From the NCBI RefSeq assembly GCF_009389585.1, contig NZ_VIYG01000001.1:426705-490704 (forward strand): a stretch of 64,000 nt of DNA, read 5' to 3'. Every line of letters starts with the position of its first letter. The stretch's first letter is position 1. The position numbers were made by a program, and so were the translations under genes. A model generated the notes under the pieces. That model was not told the DNA's origin and did not search any database. It saw only the letters and a program-made list of their open reading frames with translations. The stretch comes from Oceanobacillus sp. CFH 90083. GTDB lineage: Bacteria; Bacillota; Bacilli; Bacillales; Amphibacillaceae. Positions 63,618-64,000 of this stretch are shown here, piece after piece.

Positions 63618-63650
63618 AAAAAGACATTGACCCGTGATCAATGTCTTTTT
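63618..63650. terminator. Strong hairpin upstream of argC
   Basis: A perfect 13-bp stem AAAAAGACATTGA / TCAATGTCTTTTT with T runs on both sides. It probably ends a gene beyond the right edge that runs on the minus strand. Confidence 0.8.
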
Positions 63651-63681
63651 CTTATCCATTTTAAAATACATGCCTATTAGT

Positions 63682-64000
63682 GCGTGTTCAAAAAGTTCGA
63701 TGAAAAGGACCAGCCGGCTAAGGTCTCAGGCGTCCTGGGGTTGCGATGGCTCACCCCATCAAAAAGAGTTGTTGCAACGCCGACACTAGCACGTCCTGAG
63801 ATTGTGATTACTCGCCCCACCGAAAACAGTTGTGCGTCGAAAGTTCAAGGCGACGGGTTTTTTACGAACGGGGCATCCCACGTATTGTGGTGATTTCTGT
63901 GTTGTCCACACGATGTGGATGGTCTTAACAGAAGCTCCCCTATGCTTTTCAATACGTGAGTATCGGAAAAAACACGTCAACGCGCTTTCGCAGGATGCGA
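63682..64000 (+). repeat. Dispersed repeat family B, copy B2 (cut by window end)
   Basis: It begins GCGTGTTCAAAAAG like copy B1 and shares TTTACGAACGGG, TTGTCCACA, GGTCTTAACAGAAG and TATGCTT in order. It has an extra left part holding two modules, TTGCGATGGCTCACCCCATC and TTGTGATTACTCGCCCCACC, that also occur in family A. No coding capacity. Confidence 0.65.

Noticed and set aside
63684..63980. Short ORFs on both strands at the right edge
   Set aside because: They lie inside repeat B2, lack ribosome sites and have no coding character.
1..64000. CRISPR array, prophage, insertion sequence or rRNA operon
   Set aside because: No regularly spaced identical repeats, phage genes, transposase or rRNA segments were seen; the repeats found are short, non-coding and dispersed.

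Overview
The window comes from an AT-rich, endospore-forming Firmicute of the family Bacillaceae, most likely Oceanobacillus or a close relative. The evidence is long conserved order with the Bacillus subtilis yha region (ecsAB, hit, trpP, yhaH, prsA, yhaL, yhaM, yhaN, yhaO, yhaP, yhaQ). There are also spore markers (an alpha/beta SASP, YhcN-like and YjcZ-like proteins), the SigI/RsgI pair, and Bacillus-type regulation (TRAP, T-box, strong AGGAGG ribosome binding sites). No rRNA, CRISPR array, prophage or transposase gene was seen. The species name is inference.

Layout. 1-16.6 kb: the yha block, with an M20 amidohydrolase, EcsAB, Hit, TrpP behind a TRAP site, a YtxH protein, a tandem ~103-nt structured repeat, PrsA, YhaL, YhaM nuclease, the YhaN/YhaO repair pair, CsoR, a degenerate type I toxin locus, the YhaQP exporter, YhzD and YheA. 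17-28 kb: YxkF-MsmX, SASP, fumarase, a phospholipase C-like protein, a UMF1-type MFS protein, an IDEAL-domain protein, a CDF metal exporter behind a 22-codon leader, a T-box-controlled NhaC-type transporter, and a second methionine aminopeptidase. 28-41 kb: spore and envelope genes, SigI-RsgI, an HtrA-like protease, and the YheIH multidrug ABC pair behind an attenuator with a 33-codon leader peptide. 41-55 kb: carbonic anhydrase, stand-alone MurG, MATE, NupC, OdhAB, two small or RNA-modification genes (TrmL, QueG), YhbB and an ABC-class ATPase. 55.6-63.5 kb: tRNA-Gly, D-amino acid transaminase, an S9 peptidase and the argCJBD operon with tandem ARG boxes.

The unusual content lies mainly between genes. 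Three families of dispersed, non-coding, hairpin-rich repeats occur. Family A has five copies with TTTAAAGAAA / CTTTCTTAAAG ends. Family B has two copies with GTGTTCAAAAAG ends. Family C has three copies, one of them lodged inside the T-box leader. Families A and B share a ~26-nt internal module. Together with the tandem 103-nt unit upstream of prsA, these are the best candidates for undescribed elements.

Starts were chosen from visible ribosome binding sites, so several differ from the longest possible ORF. All function calls are from sequence reading and memory of families; no database search was run.
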